DNA of 64,000 nucleotides from Halomonas sp. GFAJ-1 (GCA_002966495.1 CP016490.1:1922001-1986000), one strand, 5' to 3'. Counted from the first letter of the stretch, positions 50,405 to 59,168 are shown. The notes: generated by a model not told the origin, from the sequence alone. Numbers and translations: made by a program.

Positions 50405-50480
50405 TCCTCGATAGCTCAGTTGGTAGAGCAAATGACTGTTAATCATTGGGTCGCAGGTTCGAGTCCTGCTCGAGGAGCCA
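50405..50480 (+). tRNA. tRNA-Asn(GUU), copy 6
   Basis: Identical to copy 1. Confidence 0.97.
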
Positions 50481-50547
50481 ACATTCTGAAGTAAGTCGTT
50501 TGTAACTTCAGTGGCCTCACTCTCAACACATCAGCAATATGTAATGT

Positions 50548-50623
50548 TCCTCGATAGCTCAGTTGGTAGAGCAAATGACTGTTAATCATTGGGTCGCAGG
50601 TTCGAGTCCTGCTCGGGGAGCCA
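50548..50623 (+). tRNA. tRNA-Asn(GUU), copy 7, acceptor-stem variant
   Basis: The reciprocal variant: 5' strand TCCTCGA with 3' strand TCGGGGA, giving a T4-G69 wobble. It is the last gene of the array and lies next to the TnpB element. Confidence 0.94.
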
Positions 50624-50893
50624 ATAAGCATCTTACACTCTTTTTTATACCCTTTTGCTTTAAGACTGCCTGTTTTTGACACCGTTATTATTGATAAGCC
50701 ATAACACCCGTTGCGATTAGCATCTTGGGTGACTTTTTGTGCCTTACCGTTGACTATTTTAGCAAAAATCCGCGTAAACCCTCGCCCGATTGAGGGCGGG
50801 GATACAAGCGGGCAGCGCGCTAGCGCTGCAGGGGTTGTAGTTTCGTATTTATCTGGCACTATACATTCATACAGTCAACGAGTTGAAGCCGTT

Positions 50894-52066
50894 GTGTTAA
50901 CAGCCACCAAAGTACGCATCTACCCCACCCCCGAACAGGCTGATTTCTTGAATCAGCAATTCGGGGCGGTGCGGTTTACGTACAACAAGGCACTGCACAT
51001 TATCAGTTCGCAGTACAAGCGCCATGGCACCAAGCTGCGCGCTAAGAAAGACCTCAAGCCGTTGTTGGCGGTGGCGAAGAAGTCTCGCAACTACCACTGG
51101 CTCAAAGCGTTTGATTCTATCGCACTGCAACAGGCGTGCATTAACCTGGATCGCGCCTTCCAGAACTTCTTTAACCCCCAGCTAAAAGCCCGCTATCCGC
51201 GCTTTAAACGCAAGCATGGCAAGCAATCGAGCTATCACTGCACCAGCGTTAAGGCGGGTGATGACTGGATCAAAGTCCCCAAGCTTACGCCGATTAAAGC
51301 CCGAATCCATCGAGAGATCGCCGGCACGCTGAAAAGCATCACACTGACCCGCACCCCCACGGGCAAGTATTTTGCCTCGCTGCTGGTGGAGGATGGTGTG
51401 GAGGCAGCCGCACCGCTGCAAACGGTGGAGACGGTGCTGGGGGTCGATATGGGCTTAACGCATTTGGCCATCGACTCCACTGGCCGCAAGGTCGCCAATC
51501 CTCGCTTCTTGAAGCTGGCGCCTGCCAACCTACGCCGCAAGCAGAAAGCGCTTTCACGCTGCCAGAAAGGCAGCAAGCGCCGTGCGAAAGCGCGGCTAAT
51601 GCTCGCCAAGGCGCATGAGCGGCTGGCGAATGCGCGTGCTGACTTCCAGCACAAACTGTCTCGACAACTCATTGACGACAACCAAGCGGTGGTGGTCGAG
51701 ACACTGAGCGTGAAAAACATGCTCAAAAACCGCAAGCTGGCCAAGCATATTGCCGATGCCAGTTGGAGCAGGTTGATCGAAAAACTGGCGTATAAGGCGA
51801 AGCAGCAAGGCAAACATCTGGTCAGAATCGACCAATGGTTCGCCAGCTCCAAAACCTGCGCGGGCTGCGGCCACAAAGTCGAACAAATGCCCCTCAGTGT
51901 CCGCACCTGGGATTGCCCAAGCTGTGGCACAAAGGCGATTGACCGTGACGTAAACGCCGCGATCACTATTCGCCAGCAAGGCATTTTAAAATTAAAGGCG
52001 GAAGGGCTGTCCGTCTCTGCCCATCGAGGCCTGTGTAAGACCGGTCACGCACCGGCTGCGGCCTAA
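50894..52066 (+). CDS. tnpB: TnpB, RNA-guided nuclease of an IS605-type element
   Basis: A 390-residue TnpB that looks intact. The RuvC catalytic residues are D185 (GVDMGLTHLA), E269 (VVVETLSVKNM) and D352 (DRDVNAA), and the zinc ribbon CAGCGH...CPSCG lies between the last two. The N-terminal part (KVRIYPTPEQADFLNQQFG) is the usual wedge region. TnpB proteins cut DNA using an omega RNA made from the element's 3' end. The start is given as GTG 50894; the frame is open to 50711 with no homology-like sequence. The ribosome-binding site is weak. Confidence 0.9.
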   Translation: MLTATKVRIYPTPEQADFLNQQFGAVRFTYNKALHIISSQYKRHGTKLRAKKDLKPLLAVAKKSRNYHWLKAFDSIALQQACINLDRAFQNFFNPQLKARYPRFKRKHGKQSSYHCTSVKAGDDWIKVPKLTPIKARIHREIAGTLKSITLTRTPTGKYFASLLVEDGVEAAAPLQTVETVLGVDMGLTHLAIDSTGRKVANPRFLKLAPANLRRKQKALSRCQKGSKRRAKARLMLAKAHERLANARADFQHKLSRQLIDDNQAVVVETLSVKNMLKNRKLAKHIADASWSRLIEKLAYKAKQQGKHLVRIDQWFASSKTCAGCGHKVEQMPLSVRTWDCPSCGTKAIDRDVNAAITIRQQGILKLKAEGLSVSAHRGLCKTGHAPAAA

Positions 52067-52121
52067 GACGTGGGAAGCCTCACCCGTGGTTGCGTAGCGA
52101 CGTAGGGTGGGGAGCAGTCAC
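52040..52121 (+). ncRNA. Probable omega RNA scaffold region at the TnpB element right end
   Basis: By analogy with characterised TnpB systems, the guide RNA scaffold covers the end of tnpB and the right-end hairpins, here CTCACCC...GGGTGGGGAG. The guide would be the flank starting at about 52122 (TAGCGTAAACTATGTG). No promoter or processing site is seen. The 5' boundary is arbitrary; this is inference from family behaviour. Confidence 0.45.
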
Positions 52122-52164
52122 TAGCGTAAACTATGTGCATCATTCACTGGTTAGGAAGAGTGTT

Positions 52165-52527
52165 GTGGGCAAAGTAGCGAGCCTGGAAGCGTTGCAGGTG
52201 TTTAAGTGTTTAAGCGATGAGACACGGCTAATGCTGGTATTGCTGATCGCCAAAGAGCAGTCGTTGTGCGTCTGTGAGATGACCTATGCACTGGACGAGT
52301 CACAGCCAAAGGTGTCGCGTCATTTGGCTCAGCTGCGTCAATGTGGCTTGCTTAGCGACCAGCGAGAAGGGCAGTGGGTGTATTACCGCTTGGCGTCACA
52401 GCTGCCTGTGTGGGCGCAAGCCATTATCCAGGCCGGTAGTGATGGTAGTGCCTTGCGGGTCAGTGAGCTTAGCCAGCGGCTTGCTAAGATGGGTGACCGG
52501 CCTGCGCGTCGAGCAGCCCTCTGCTAG
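52165..52527 (+). CDS. ArsR-family transcriptional repressor
   Basis: A 120-residue ArsR/SmtB winged helix. The helix 3 segment LCVCEMTYAL carries the CVC metal-sensing motif of arsenic-type ArsR repressors, followed by the recognition helix SQPKVSRHLAQLRQCGLL. GTG 52165 is the likely start, with TAGGAAG upstream. No ars resistance genes follow: the next feature is a terminator. It may be what is left of an ars operon or a stand-alone sensor. The C-terminal 15 residues are basic. Confidence 0.87.
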   Translation: MGKVASLEALQVFKCLSDETRLMLVLLIAKEQSLCVCEMTYALDESQPKVSRHLAQLRQCGLLSDQREGQWVYYRLASQLPVWAQAIIQAGSDGSALRVSELSQRLAKMGDRPARRAALC

Positions 52528-52616
52528 TTAAGCGTTTTAGGGAACTTTCGGTCGACACTTTCCTTGTAAACACTCGTGTGGCGTAAGCCAGTGCGCGCAT
52601 AAAAAATAAGCACACA

Positions 52617-52657
52617 AAAAACGCCAGCCTGCGATTGAATAAGCGGGCTGGCGTTTT
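52617..52657. terminator. Terminator between arsR and the tail-specific protease gene
   Basis: AAAACGCCAGCC/GGCTGGCGTTTT stem around a 16-base loop, A-rich before and T-rich after, so it works for both converging transcripts. Confidence 0.8.
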
Positions 52658-52698
52658 CGTTGGGTAGTGCGCCTGCCTAGCATGTAGGCAGGGTGCGT

Positions 52699-54783
52699 TT
52701 AGCGCTTGGCCATCCGTTGGATAGCTTTCAGGTGAGCGTAGTCGAGTAAAATCTCGGCAGCTTCTAGGGCGTGGGCGCGATCAACGGGCATATCGTCGTT
52801 GTTATCGTCCTCGTCTGGGCTGCCTGACTCAGCACCATCACCCCGTGCGTCCATCCACTCTTCCAGTTCAGGTAAGCCCAGGGCGCGGCGGCGTTGGTTC
52901 TCAAGAGAGAGTTGCTCGGCCTCCCGGGCTTCCAGCTCGCGCTGGCGCTGTTCGCGGTTCAGGCTCACGCTGGTATGCTGCTCGCGTAGCTGACGGGAAA
53001 GCGTAGACTGGTGCTCAAGGTAGCGGAAGTTGGGGTTTTCTTCGGCCCGTACTTCATGCTGGGAAAGCAGCGTGGCGAGCACGTCCTCAGGAGAGCCGTA
53101 GCGGCGGTACTGGACATTTTGTACCGTGTCCCAGGCTAGAGCGTTATCCAAGCTGCTTTCACCAATGCGCTCGGGGTCGATCAAGCTGGGGAAGGTGATG
53201 TCCGGAACGACACCGCGGTTTTGCGTGCTGTCGCCAGAAATGCGGTAAAACTTAGCGCGGGTCAGCTTGATCTGGCCGTGGCTTAAGTCGTTTAAGGTTT
53301 GTACAGTGCCTTTACCAAACGTAGGGGTGCCTACCACGATGCCACGGCCATAGTCTTGAATAGCACCGGCAAAAATTTCAGAGGCAGAGGCGGAAAGACG
53401 ATTGACCAGAACGGTTAGCGGGCCGTCGTATAGTGTGCCTGCTTCGGTGTCGCCATAGAGCTGAATGCGCCCCTGGGCGTCGCGTACTTGCACCGTGGGA
53501 CCGCGGTCGATAAACAGGCCAATCAGTGAGTTAGCTTCCTGGAGGGCGCCACCGCCGTTGTTACGCAGGTCGAGTACAATGCCTTCTACGCCTTCCTGCT
53601 TGAGTTTCTCAACTTCGCGGGCAACATCTCGCGTGGTGCTGCGGTACTCCTCTTCACCGGCCTGCCAGGCATCAAAATCCACATAGAAAGTGGGGATATT
53701 GATAATGCCAATGCGGTGAGGTTTGCCATCTCGATTGACTTCGACAATTTCGCTCTTGGCGGCCTGATCTTCCAGGCTTACCGTGTCACGGGTAATTTCG
53801 ATAATTTGCGAACGGGTCATATCCACTGCTTGGGCGGGCACAACATCAAGGCGCACAACTGAGCCTTTGGGGCCGCGAATCAGGTCTACGACGTTATCCA
53901 GGCGCATGCCCACCACATTGACCATCTCGCCCTCTTTCTGGCCCACTGCAATAATGCGGTCGGCAGGCTCTAGTACGCCGGCGCGATCAGCAGGGCCGCC
54001 AGGAACCAGGCTAGATACTTTGACGTATTCGCCGTCGGCTTGCAGCAGTGCGCCAATGCCTTCAAGGGAAAGGCTCATTTGAATATCGAACGACTCTCCT
54101 TGGCGGGGCGAGAGGTAGCCTGTGTGAGGATCGATGGTGCTTGCAACAGAAGCCATCAATAAGCCGAATACGTCTTCAGCCTCTGTTTGGCGCAGTCGTG
54201 TAAGCTGCCCTTCGTAACGCTGGCGCAGGTTGGCTTCAATTTGCTCATCGTCTTGGTCGGTCAAGGCCAGGGTGAGCGCATCGTTTTTAAGCCGTTTGCG
54301 CCACAGCTCATCCAGTTCACTCTCGCGGTTAGCCCAAGGCGCATCTTCGCGGTCTACTTCCAGGCGCTCGTCGCTGTCGAACTCGAAAGAGAGGCCAGCA
54401 TCAAGGCGCGCTAAAAGCCACTCAAGGCGCGCTACATGGCGATCACTCAGGCGGTTGTAAAGTTCAAATGCGTCGTCTAGGTTACCGTCGAAAAGTACCT
54501 CCACCATGCTGGTTTCCAGGTGACGGAAGGGTTCAATATCGCGGCTTAGAAGATATGAACGCTGACCATCTAAAATATCTAGATAGCGCTGGAAAGCTTC
54601 CTGAGACCACTGCTCGTCGAAGGTAATATCAGCATAGTGGCCGTAGCGAAGCGAGTCCGCAATTTCTACGGCCGCTTGGCGTTGTTCGTCGGTCGGCGCG
54701 AGTTGCGCCAGTGCTGCCGGGCTGGTGATAACCAGCATGACGGCAAATGCGACCGAGCGTGAAAGCGTTGCAAACAAGCTCAT
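52699..54783 (-). CDS. prc: Tail-specific carboxy-terminal protease (Prc/Ctp)
   Basis: A periplasmic S41 protease (694 residues) with a Sec signal peptide (about 1-26, ending ALA-Q). Its PDZ domain spans about 235-320 (LEGIGALLQADGEYVKVSSLVPGG-like region). The Ser-Lys dyad lies in SASASEIFAG (near 463) and GTPTFGKGTVQ (Lys near 488). It trims or degrades proteins by their C-terminal tails, including some cell-wall enzymes. An acidic insertion near 655-670 (DEDDNNDD) fits salt adaptation. Monocistronic. Confidence 0.96.
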   Translation of the reverse strand: MSLFATLSRSVAFAVMLVITSPAALAQLAPTDEQRQAAVEIADSLRYGHYADITFDEQWSQEAFQRYLDILDGQRSYLLSRDIEPFRHLETSMVEVLFDGNLDDAFELYNRLSDRHVARLEWLLARLDAGLSFEFDSDERLEVDREDAPWANRESELDELWRKRLKNDALTLALTDQDDEQIEANLRQRYEGQLTRLRQTEAEDVFGLLMASVASTIDPHTGYLSPRQGESFDIQMSLSLEGIGALLQADGEYVKVSSLVPGGPADRAGVLEPADRIIAVGQKEGEMVNVVGMRLDNVVDLIRGPKGSVVRLDVVPAQAVDMTRSQIIEITRDTVSLEDQAAKSEIVEVNRDGKPHRIGIINIPTFYVDFDAWQAGEEEYRSTTRDVAREVEKLKQEGVEGIVLDLRNNGGGALQEANSLIGLFIDRGPTVQVRDAQGRIQLYGDTEAGTLYDGPLTVLVNRLSASASEIFAGAIQDYGRGIVVGTPTFGKGTVQTLNDLSHGQIKLTRAKFYRISGDSTQNRGVVPDITFPSLIDPERIGESSLDNALAWDTVQNVQYRRYGSPEDVLATLLSQHEVRAEENPNFRYLEHQSTLSRQLREQHTSVSLNREQRQRELEAREAEQLSLENQRRRALGLPELEEWMDARGDGAESGSPDEDDNNDDMPVDRAHALEAAEILLDYAHLKAIQRMAKR

Positions 54784-54921
54784 CAGTCAAGCTCTCCCGG
54801 ATTTGTGTAAACTCATTCTTCCCTAGACCCGCAGATAGCCTATGAGTTGCGTAGGCCGAGGGAGCATTGTAGCAGGTCATTTAGCCTGTGAGACTCAATC
54901 ATTACTGTTATGAGGATTTCC

Positions 54922-56226
54922 ATGTCCGAAGCTTTCAACGCAGAACGTTTAACGCGACTATGTGATTTTCTGCACCAGTCGCCTACGCCATGGCACGCGA
55001 CGCGTAGTATGGCGCAGCGTTTGGAGCAGGCGGGCTTTCAGCGCTTGGATGAAGCAGCGAATTGGCAGCTTGCACCGGGAAAACGCTACTACGTAACGCG
55101 TAACGACTCCTCGGTTATCGCTTTTCAACTGCCTGCAGGCAAGTTAACCAGCCTGCGTATGCTGGGTGCTCATACCGACAGCCCCGGGCTGCACTTAAAA
55201 CCAAATGCCACGCAGTATGCTGCTGGCTGGCTACAGCTGGGGGTGCAAGTGTATGGCGGCGTGCTGTTAACCCCTTGGTTTGACAGAGATCTGGGCTTGG
55301 CGGGGCGCGTTCATGTGCGTCATGCAGATGGGCGGCTGGAAAGTGTGCTCTTAAATGTCGACCGTCCTATCGCGATGATCCCTAGCTTGGCGATACATTT
55401 AGATCGCGATGTGAATGCAGGCCGCGCGATTAACCCACAAACGCAAATGTCGCCGGTGTTGATGCAGAGCGACACGGCTAATCTCAGCGACCTGCTGGGG
55501 GAGTGGCTGGAGCAGCAGCATGGCTTGCGTGCGGTTGAAGTGGTGGATTTTGAACTGAGTTTTTACGATGTTCAGCCCCCGTCATTGATAGGGTTGCGCC
55601 AGGAGCTAGTGGCGAGTGCTCGCTTGGATAATCTGTTGTCGTGCTTTGTAGGGCTAGAGGCGCTGCTTGATTGTGATGCAAGCCAAGGTGCGTTGCTGGT
55701 CGCAAATGATCATGAAGAAGTGGGCAGTGCGAGCGCCTGTGGCGCCCAGGGGCCATTTTTAGGGGATGTATTAAAGCGCTTAAATGCCCAAGTGGGGGGC
55801 GGTTCAGAGGAGTCGCTGATACAGCTGATTCAAGCGTCTTTGATGATTTCGTGCGACAACGCCCATGCGCTGCACCCTAACTTCCAGGATAAGCACGACG
55901 AGCGACACGGCCCGGCAATCAATGGTGGCCCGGTTATCAAAGTAAATAGCAGCCAGCGCTATGCAACGAATAGCGTCACCGGCGCACTGTTCCGCGACGT
56001 GTGCCGTAAAGCAGAGGTGCCGGTGCAGTCGTTTGTGACCCGGGCAGACATGGGGTGTGGTAGCACTATTGGGCCAATTACCGCGACAGAAGTGGGGGTG
56101 CCGACCATTGATGTGGGGCTACCCCAATGGGCGATGCACTCGATTCGTGAAACAGCGGGTACGAAAGACGTTGAGTACCTAACCCGAGCGTTAACGGCGT
56201 TTTTAGACCGTCCTGAGTTGCGCTGA
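54922..56226 (+). CDS. M18 family aminopeptidase (ApeB-like)
   Basis: A 434-residue cobalt/zinc aminopeptidase. Metal-binding motifs are GAHTDSPGLHLK (near 83-94), NDHEEVGSAS (near 253-262) and DMGCGSTIGP (near 376-385), with a late GLPQWAMHSIRE containing the last His. It should cleave N-terminal acidic or neutral residues in the cytosol. ATG 54922 follows ATGAGGATTT; an in-frame ATG at 54910 overlaps that site. The gene is separated from prc by a divergent promoter region of 138 bp. Confidence 0.92.
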   Translation: MSEAFNAERLTRLCDFLHQSPTPWHATRSMAQRLEQAGFQRLDEAANWQLAPGKRYYVTRNDSSVIAFQLPAGKLTSLRMLGAHTDSPGLHLKPNATQYAAGWLQLGVQVYGGVLLTPWFDRDLGLAGRVHVRHADGRLESVLLNVDRPIAMIPSLAIHLDRDVNAGRAINPQTQMSPVLMQSDTANLSDLLGEWLEQQHGLRAVEVVDFELSFYDVQPPSLIGLRQELVASARLDNLLSCFVGLEALLDCDASQGALLVANDHEEVGSASACGAQGPFLGDVLKRLNAQVGGGSEESLIQLIQASLMISCDNAHALHPNFQDKHDERHGPAINGGPVIKVNSSQRYATNSVTGALFRDVCRKAEVPVQSFVTRADMGCGSTIGPITATEVGVPTIDVGLPQWAMHSIRETAGTKDVEYLTRALTAFLDRPELR

Positions 56227-56245
56227 GCTGAGCCTAGCTCTAACG

Positions 56246-56276
56246 AAAAAGCCCGCTGACATGTCAGCGGGCTTTT
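56246..56276 (+). terminator. Terminator after the aminopeptidase gene
   Basis: AAAAAGCCCGCTGAC/GTCAGCGGGCTTTT stem around AT, with T after. It can act on both strands; the minus-strand tRNA-Met lies beyond it. Confidence 0.85.
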
Positions 56277-56314
56277 CTGTGTCTGTATGTTCGCAGTCTG
56301 TATTTGCGAGGGGT

Positions 56315-56391
56315 TGGTGGCTACGCCCTGATTTGAACAGGGGACCCCATCATTATGAGTGATGTGCTCTAACCAGCTGAGCTACGTAGCC
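56315..56391 (-). tRNA. tRNA-Met(CAU), elongator
   Basis: 77 nt with encoded CCA on the minus strand. Acceptor GGCTACG/CGTAGCC, anticodon loop CTCATAA (CAU), T arm GTTCAAATC. The elongator type is inferred from the paired first base pair (initiators have C1-A72). Confidence 0.95.
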
Positions 56392-56453
56392 ATTCAACGG
56401 GGGCGAATGATACTCACTGTATTGCCGCCCGTCAAGAACTTCTGTGGTTACTT

Positions 56454-57545
56454 CTAGACATTAAAGCGGAAGTGGATAACGTCGCCATCTTTAACAATGT
56501 ACTCTTTGCCTTCCAGACGCCATTTGCCGGCATCTTTGGCGCCTTGCTCGCCACCAAGAGTAACGTAGTCGTCATAGGCGATCACTTCGGCTCGAATAAA
56601 GCCTTTCTGGAAGTCGGTGTGAATCACGCCTGCTGCTTCTGGTGCGCTGGCACCTTGCTTCACTGTCCAGGCGCGAACTTCTTTTACTCCGGCAGTAAAG
56701 TAAGTTTGCAGGCCAAGCAGAGCGTAGCCGGCACGAATTACGCGATCCAGCCCCGGCTCTTCCATGCCCATTTCGGCCAAAAACATGCTGCGCTCTTCGT
56801 CCTCAAGCTCGGCAATTTCTGCCTCAAGCTGGTTACACACCGGCACCACTACGGCGCCTTCTTCGGCGGCGATCTCTTTGACGATGTCCAGGTAAGGATT
56901 GTCTTCAAAGCCATCTTCATTGACGTTAGCAATGTACATGGTGGGTTTAAGCGTCAAGAAACCAAAGCTCTTCACCTGGTGCTTTTCATCGTCGGTTAGC
57001 TCAAAGCTACGCAACGGCTGCCCTTCTGCGAGGTGGGGCTGGATTTTATCGAGTATCGCTTTGGTGGCGGTGGCGTCTTTATCGCCGCCCTTAACCGAGC
57101 GAAGCAGGCGCTGGCTGGCCTTTTCGACGGTATCTAAGTCGGCAAGCGCTAGCTCAATATTAATGGTTTCGATATCTGCCCGAGGGTCTACCTGGTTGGC
57201 GACGTGGATAACGTTATCGTTATCAAAGCAGCGCACCACGTGGGCGATCGCCTGAGTTTCGCGGATGTTAGCCAGGAACTTGTTGCCTAAGCCTTCACCT
57301 TTGGAGGCGCCAGCCACTAAGCCAGCAATATCCACAAACTCCATTGTGGTTGGCAGGATTTTCTGTGGTTTAACGATCGCCGCCAGTTTGTCCAGGCGTG
57401 GATCAGGCATCGGCACGATACCCACGTTGGGTTCGATGGTGCAGAACGGGAAATTTTCCGCATCAATGCCGGATTTTGTCAGCGCATTGAAAAGCGTGGA
57501 TTTACCTACATTAGGTAGGCCGACGATGCCGCAGTTAAAGCCCAT
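56454..57545 (-). CDS. ychF: YchF, redox-regulated ATPase/GTPase
   Basis: An Obg-family P-loop protein (363 residues) that prefers ATP. GLPNVGKST is at about 9-17, DIAGLV near 69-74, and NVNED replaces the usual NKxD at about 202-206, explaining altered base specificity as known for YchF. A coiled-coil domain (AEIAELEDEERSMF) and a C-terminal TGS domain (EVRAWTVKQGASAPEAAGVIH) complete it. It neighbours pth, the standard arrangement. Confidence 0.96.
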   Translation of the reverse strand: MGFNCGIVGLPNVGKSTLFNALTKSGIDAENFPFCTIEPNVGIVPMPDPRLDKLAAIVKPQKILPTTMEFVDIAGLVAGASKGEGLGNKFLANIRETQAIAHVVRCFDNDNVIHVANQVDPRADIETINIELALADLDTVEKASQRLLRSVKGGDKDATATKAILDKIQPHLAEGQPLRSFELTDDEKHQVKSFGFLTLKPTMYIANVNEDGFEDNPYLDIVKEIAAEEGAVVVPVCNQLEAEIAELEDEERSMFLAEMGMEEPGLDRVIRAGYALLGLQTYFTAGVKEVRAWTVKQGASAPEAAGVIHTDFQKGFIRAEVIAYDDYVTLGGEQGAKDAGKWRLEGKEYIVKDGDVIHFRFNV

Positions 57546-57643
57546 AAATAACTTCCTGGCCGCTAGGGCAGCGCCATTTACGAGGCGCGTGCCGTAATTG
57601 AAAAAAGAGAGTGCTAAAAGCGCGTACTGTTAAGCGTTTGCCC

Positions 57644-58225
57644 TTATTTTACGCTATGTAGGCGGTTCATGGCTTTGGCCCATTCGCCTTTTAACACAAA
57701 AGGTAGGGTGGCTTGGCACTCACCCAGGGCGTGCTCAATGGCTTCCTGGTCTGCTTTGCCTGGGCGCCCAAGCACATAGTTAGTGACTTGGCGCGCTTCG
57801 CCGGGGTGGCCGATACCCACGCGAACCCGGTGAAATGTACTTTGATTGCCGAGTGCGCTAATGATGTCTCGCAGGCCGTTGTGCCCGCCGTGCCCGCCGC
57901 CGGTTTTGTAACGTGCTTGCCCTGGCGGCAGGTCTAATTCGTCGTGAGCGACCAGCAGGTTCTCAGGGGTCAGTTTAAAAAACTGAGTGAGGGCCGCGAC
58001 AGCAGCACCGCTACGATTCATAAAAGTGGAGGGGTTGAGTAGGTGCACGTCTTGGTCGCCAATACGTGCTTTGGCATAGAGGCCTAAGAATTTTTTCTCA
58101 GGGCGAAGCTCCGTATGGGCGCTGCGTGCAATGGCGTCTACTAGCCAAAAACCAGCGTTGTGGCGCGTGGCATCATACTCTGCGCCGGGGTTGCCCAGCC
58201 CGATAATGGCCGTTACCTGGCTCAT
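57644..58225 (-). CDS. pth: Peptidyl-tRNA hydrolase
   Basis: Pth frees peptides from tRNA after drop-off. The 193-residue protein shows GNPG (N12), the catalytic H22 in TRHNAG, HDELDLP (near 95) and GHGGHNGLRDI (near 108). ATG 58225 has TGGAGGTGGG upstream. The frame remains open to 58297 but that part lacks conservation. It lies between rplY and ychF. Confidence 0.96.
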   Translation of the reverse strand: MSQVTAIIGLGNPGAEYDATRHNAGFWLVDAIARSAHTELRPEKKFLGLYAKARIGDQDVHLLNPSTFMNRSGAAVAALTQFFKLTPENLLVAHDELDLPPGQARYKTGGGHGGHNGLRDIISALGNQSTFHRVRVGIGHPGEARQVTNYVLGRPGKADQEAIEHALGECQATLPFVLKGEWAKAMNRLHSVK

Positions 58226-58311
58226 TTTCCCACCTCCAAAAACGTCTGGGAGAAATTTTGACATCGTGTCAGCGGCAGCTCTAAAAGCAGCTGCCACGGC
58301 TGGCAGGCCGC

Positions 58312-58344
58312 AAAAAAAATCAAGCGCCTAAGCGCTTGATTTTA
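58312..58344 (-). terminator. Terminator between rplY and pth
   Basis: AAAATCAAGCGC/GCGCTTGATTTT stem around CTTA with eight T on the minus strand. It should reduce read-through from rplY into pth. Confidence 0.85.
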
Positions 58345-58435
58345 ACATCCTTGGGCCATAAGGGCAGCCCAAGCTCAACGCTGCTTGGTGGGTCGCTAAG
58401 TAGCACCCAGCAAAGCAGCGTTAATTAACCAGAGC

Positions 58436-59071
58436 TTACTCAGCGCTGGACTCTTCTTCGCCTTCGCTTTCTTCGTCATCGCCGCCACGTACTTTCACTT
58501 TGGTGATGCTCAGAACAGCGTTGTCGTGCTCTTCACCGTGGGACAGGTCGACAGACGTCACACCGGCCGGCAGGGTCAGGTCAGACAGGTGCAGAGTAGT
58601 ACCGAGTTCAACTTTGCTGATGTCAACTTCCAGGAAGTCCGGAAGGTCTTTCGGCAAGCAGCTGATAGCAACTTCGTTAGCCAGGACGTGTAGTTCGCCG
58701 CCTTGGTCTTTGATGCCTACACACTTCTCTTCGTTCACCACGTGCAGCGGCACGTTGATGGTGATTTCGTGAGTGGCGTCAACACGCATGAAGTCAGCGT
58801 GGGTCAGAAGCGGTTTGAAGGGGTGACGCTGCAGGTCACGTACAACCACTTGCTCTTCGGTACCATCAACAACCAGTTTGATTACTGAGGAGAAGAAGGA
58901 CTCATCTTCAATGGCTTTGTAGAAAGCAGTTTTTTCTACAGAGATTGATTGAGCGCCTTTCTCGCCGCCGTATACAACGGCCGGTACGAGTTGGTTCGCA
59001 CGACGCAGGCGGCGGCTCGCACCTTTCCCCAGGTCGTTACGAACGCTGGCTTTCAGGATAAAATCAGACAT
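58436..59071 (-). CDS. rplY: 50S ribosomal protein L25 (CTC form)
   Basis: The 211-residue two-domain (CTC-type) L25, which binds 5S rRNA. The N-terminal L25 domain covers about 1-90 (RNDLGKGASRRLRRANQ) and the C-terminal beta domain about 95-190 (VDISKVELGTTLHLSDL). The last 20 residues are almost all acidic (GGDDEESEGEEE), as common in halophiles. The start follows AGAGGCAATTCC. It lies just downstream of prs. Confidence 0.95.
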   Translation of the reverse strand: MSDFILKASVRNDLGKGASRRLRRANQLVPAVVYGGEKGAQSISVEKTAFYKAIEDESFFSSVIKLVVDGTEEQVVVRDLQRHPFKPLLTHADFMRVDATHEITINVPLHVVNEEKCVGIKDQGGELHVLANEVAISCLPKDLPDFLEVDISKVELGTTLHLSDLTLPAGVTSVDLSHGEEHDNAVLSITKVKVRGGDDEESEGEEESSAE

Positions 59072-59168
59072 GGAATTGCCTCTTAGTTTAAGTAAGGAAG
59101 CGCCGCCGACCGCGACCAGGCGACGACGCTTCCAGGGCCCCCGAGGTGGGGGCTATGTTGCCAGGCGA

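Larger units (their letters stand above)
49744..50623 (+). repeat. Seven-copy tandem tRNA-Asn array with two spacer types
   Basis: Copies start at 49744, 49887, 50030, 50146, 50262, 50405 and 50548. A 67-bp spacer (type A, containing CTTCAGTGGCCTCACTC) follows copies 1, 2, 5 and 6; a 40-bp spacer (type B, containing GCTATAATTACCATG) follows copies 3 and 4. The resulting periods are 143 and 116 bp. Identical spacers indicate expansion by unequal recombination. This is not a CRISPR: the repeats are tRNAs and the spacers are themselves repeated. Confidence 0.9.
50755..52121 (+). mobile_element. Solo TnpB element (IS200/IS605 superfamily, IS1341-like)
   Basis: The left part holds a subterminal hairpin (CCCTCGCCC at 50779-50787 with GGGCGGGG at 50794-50801) typical of this group. 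The right end is GAAGCCTCACCC, a GC-rich hairpin, then GGGTGGGGAGCAGTCAC at about 52104-52121. No tnpA transposase is present. The left boundary is tentative, set after a TTGAC at 50750-50754, the kind of target motif these elements use. Insertion is just beyond the tRNA-Asn array. Confidence 0.7.

Noticed and set aside
49744..50623. Regular repeat array that might be read as CRISPR
   Set aside because: The repeats fold as complete tRNA-Asn genes and the intervening sequences are themselves repeated, not unique spacers.
50711..50893. N-terminal extension of TnpB
   Set aside because: The extension covers the element's left-end hairpin and has no TnpB-like residues; the family start is near KVRIYPTPEQ.
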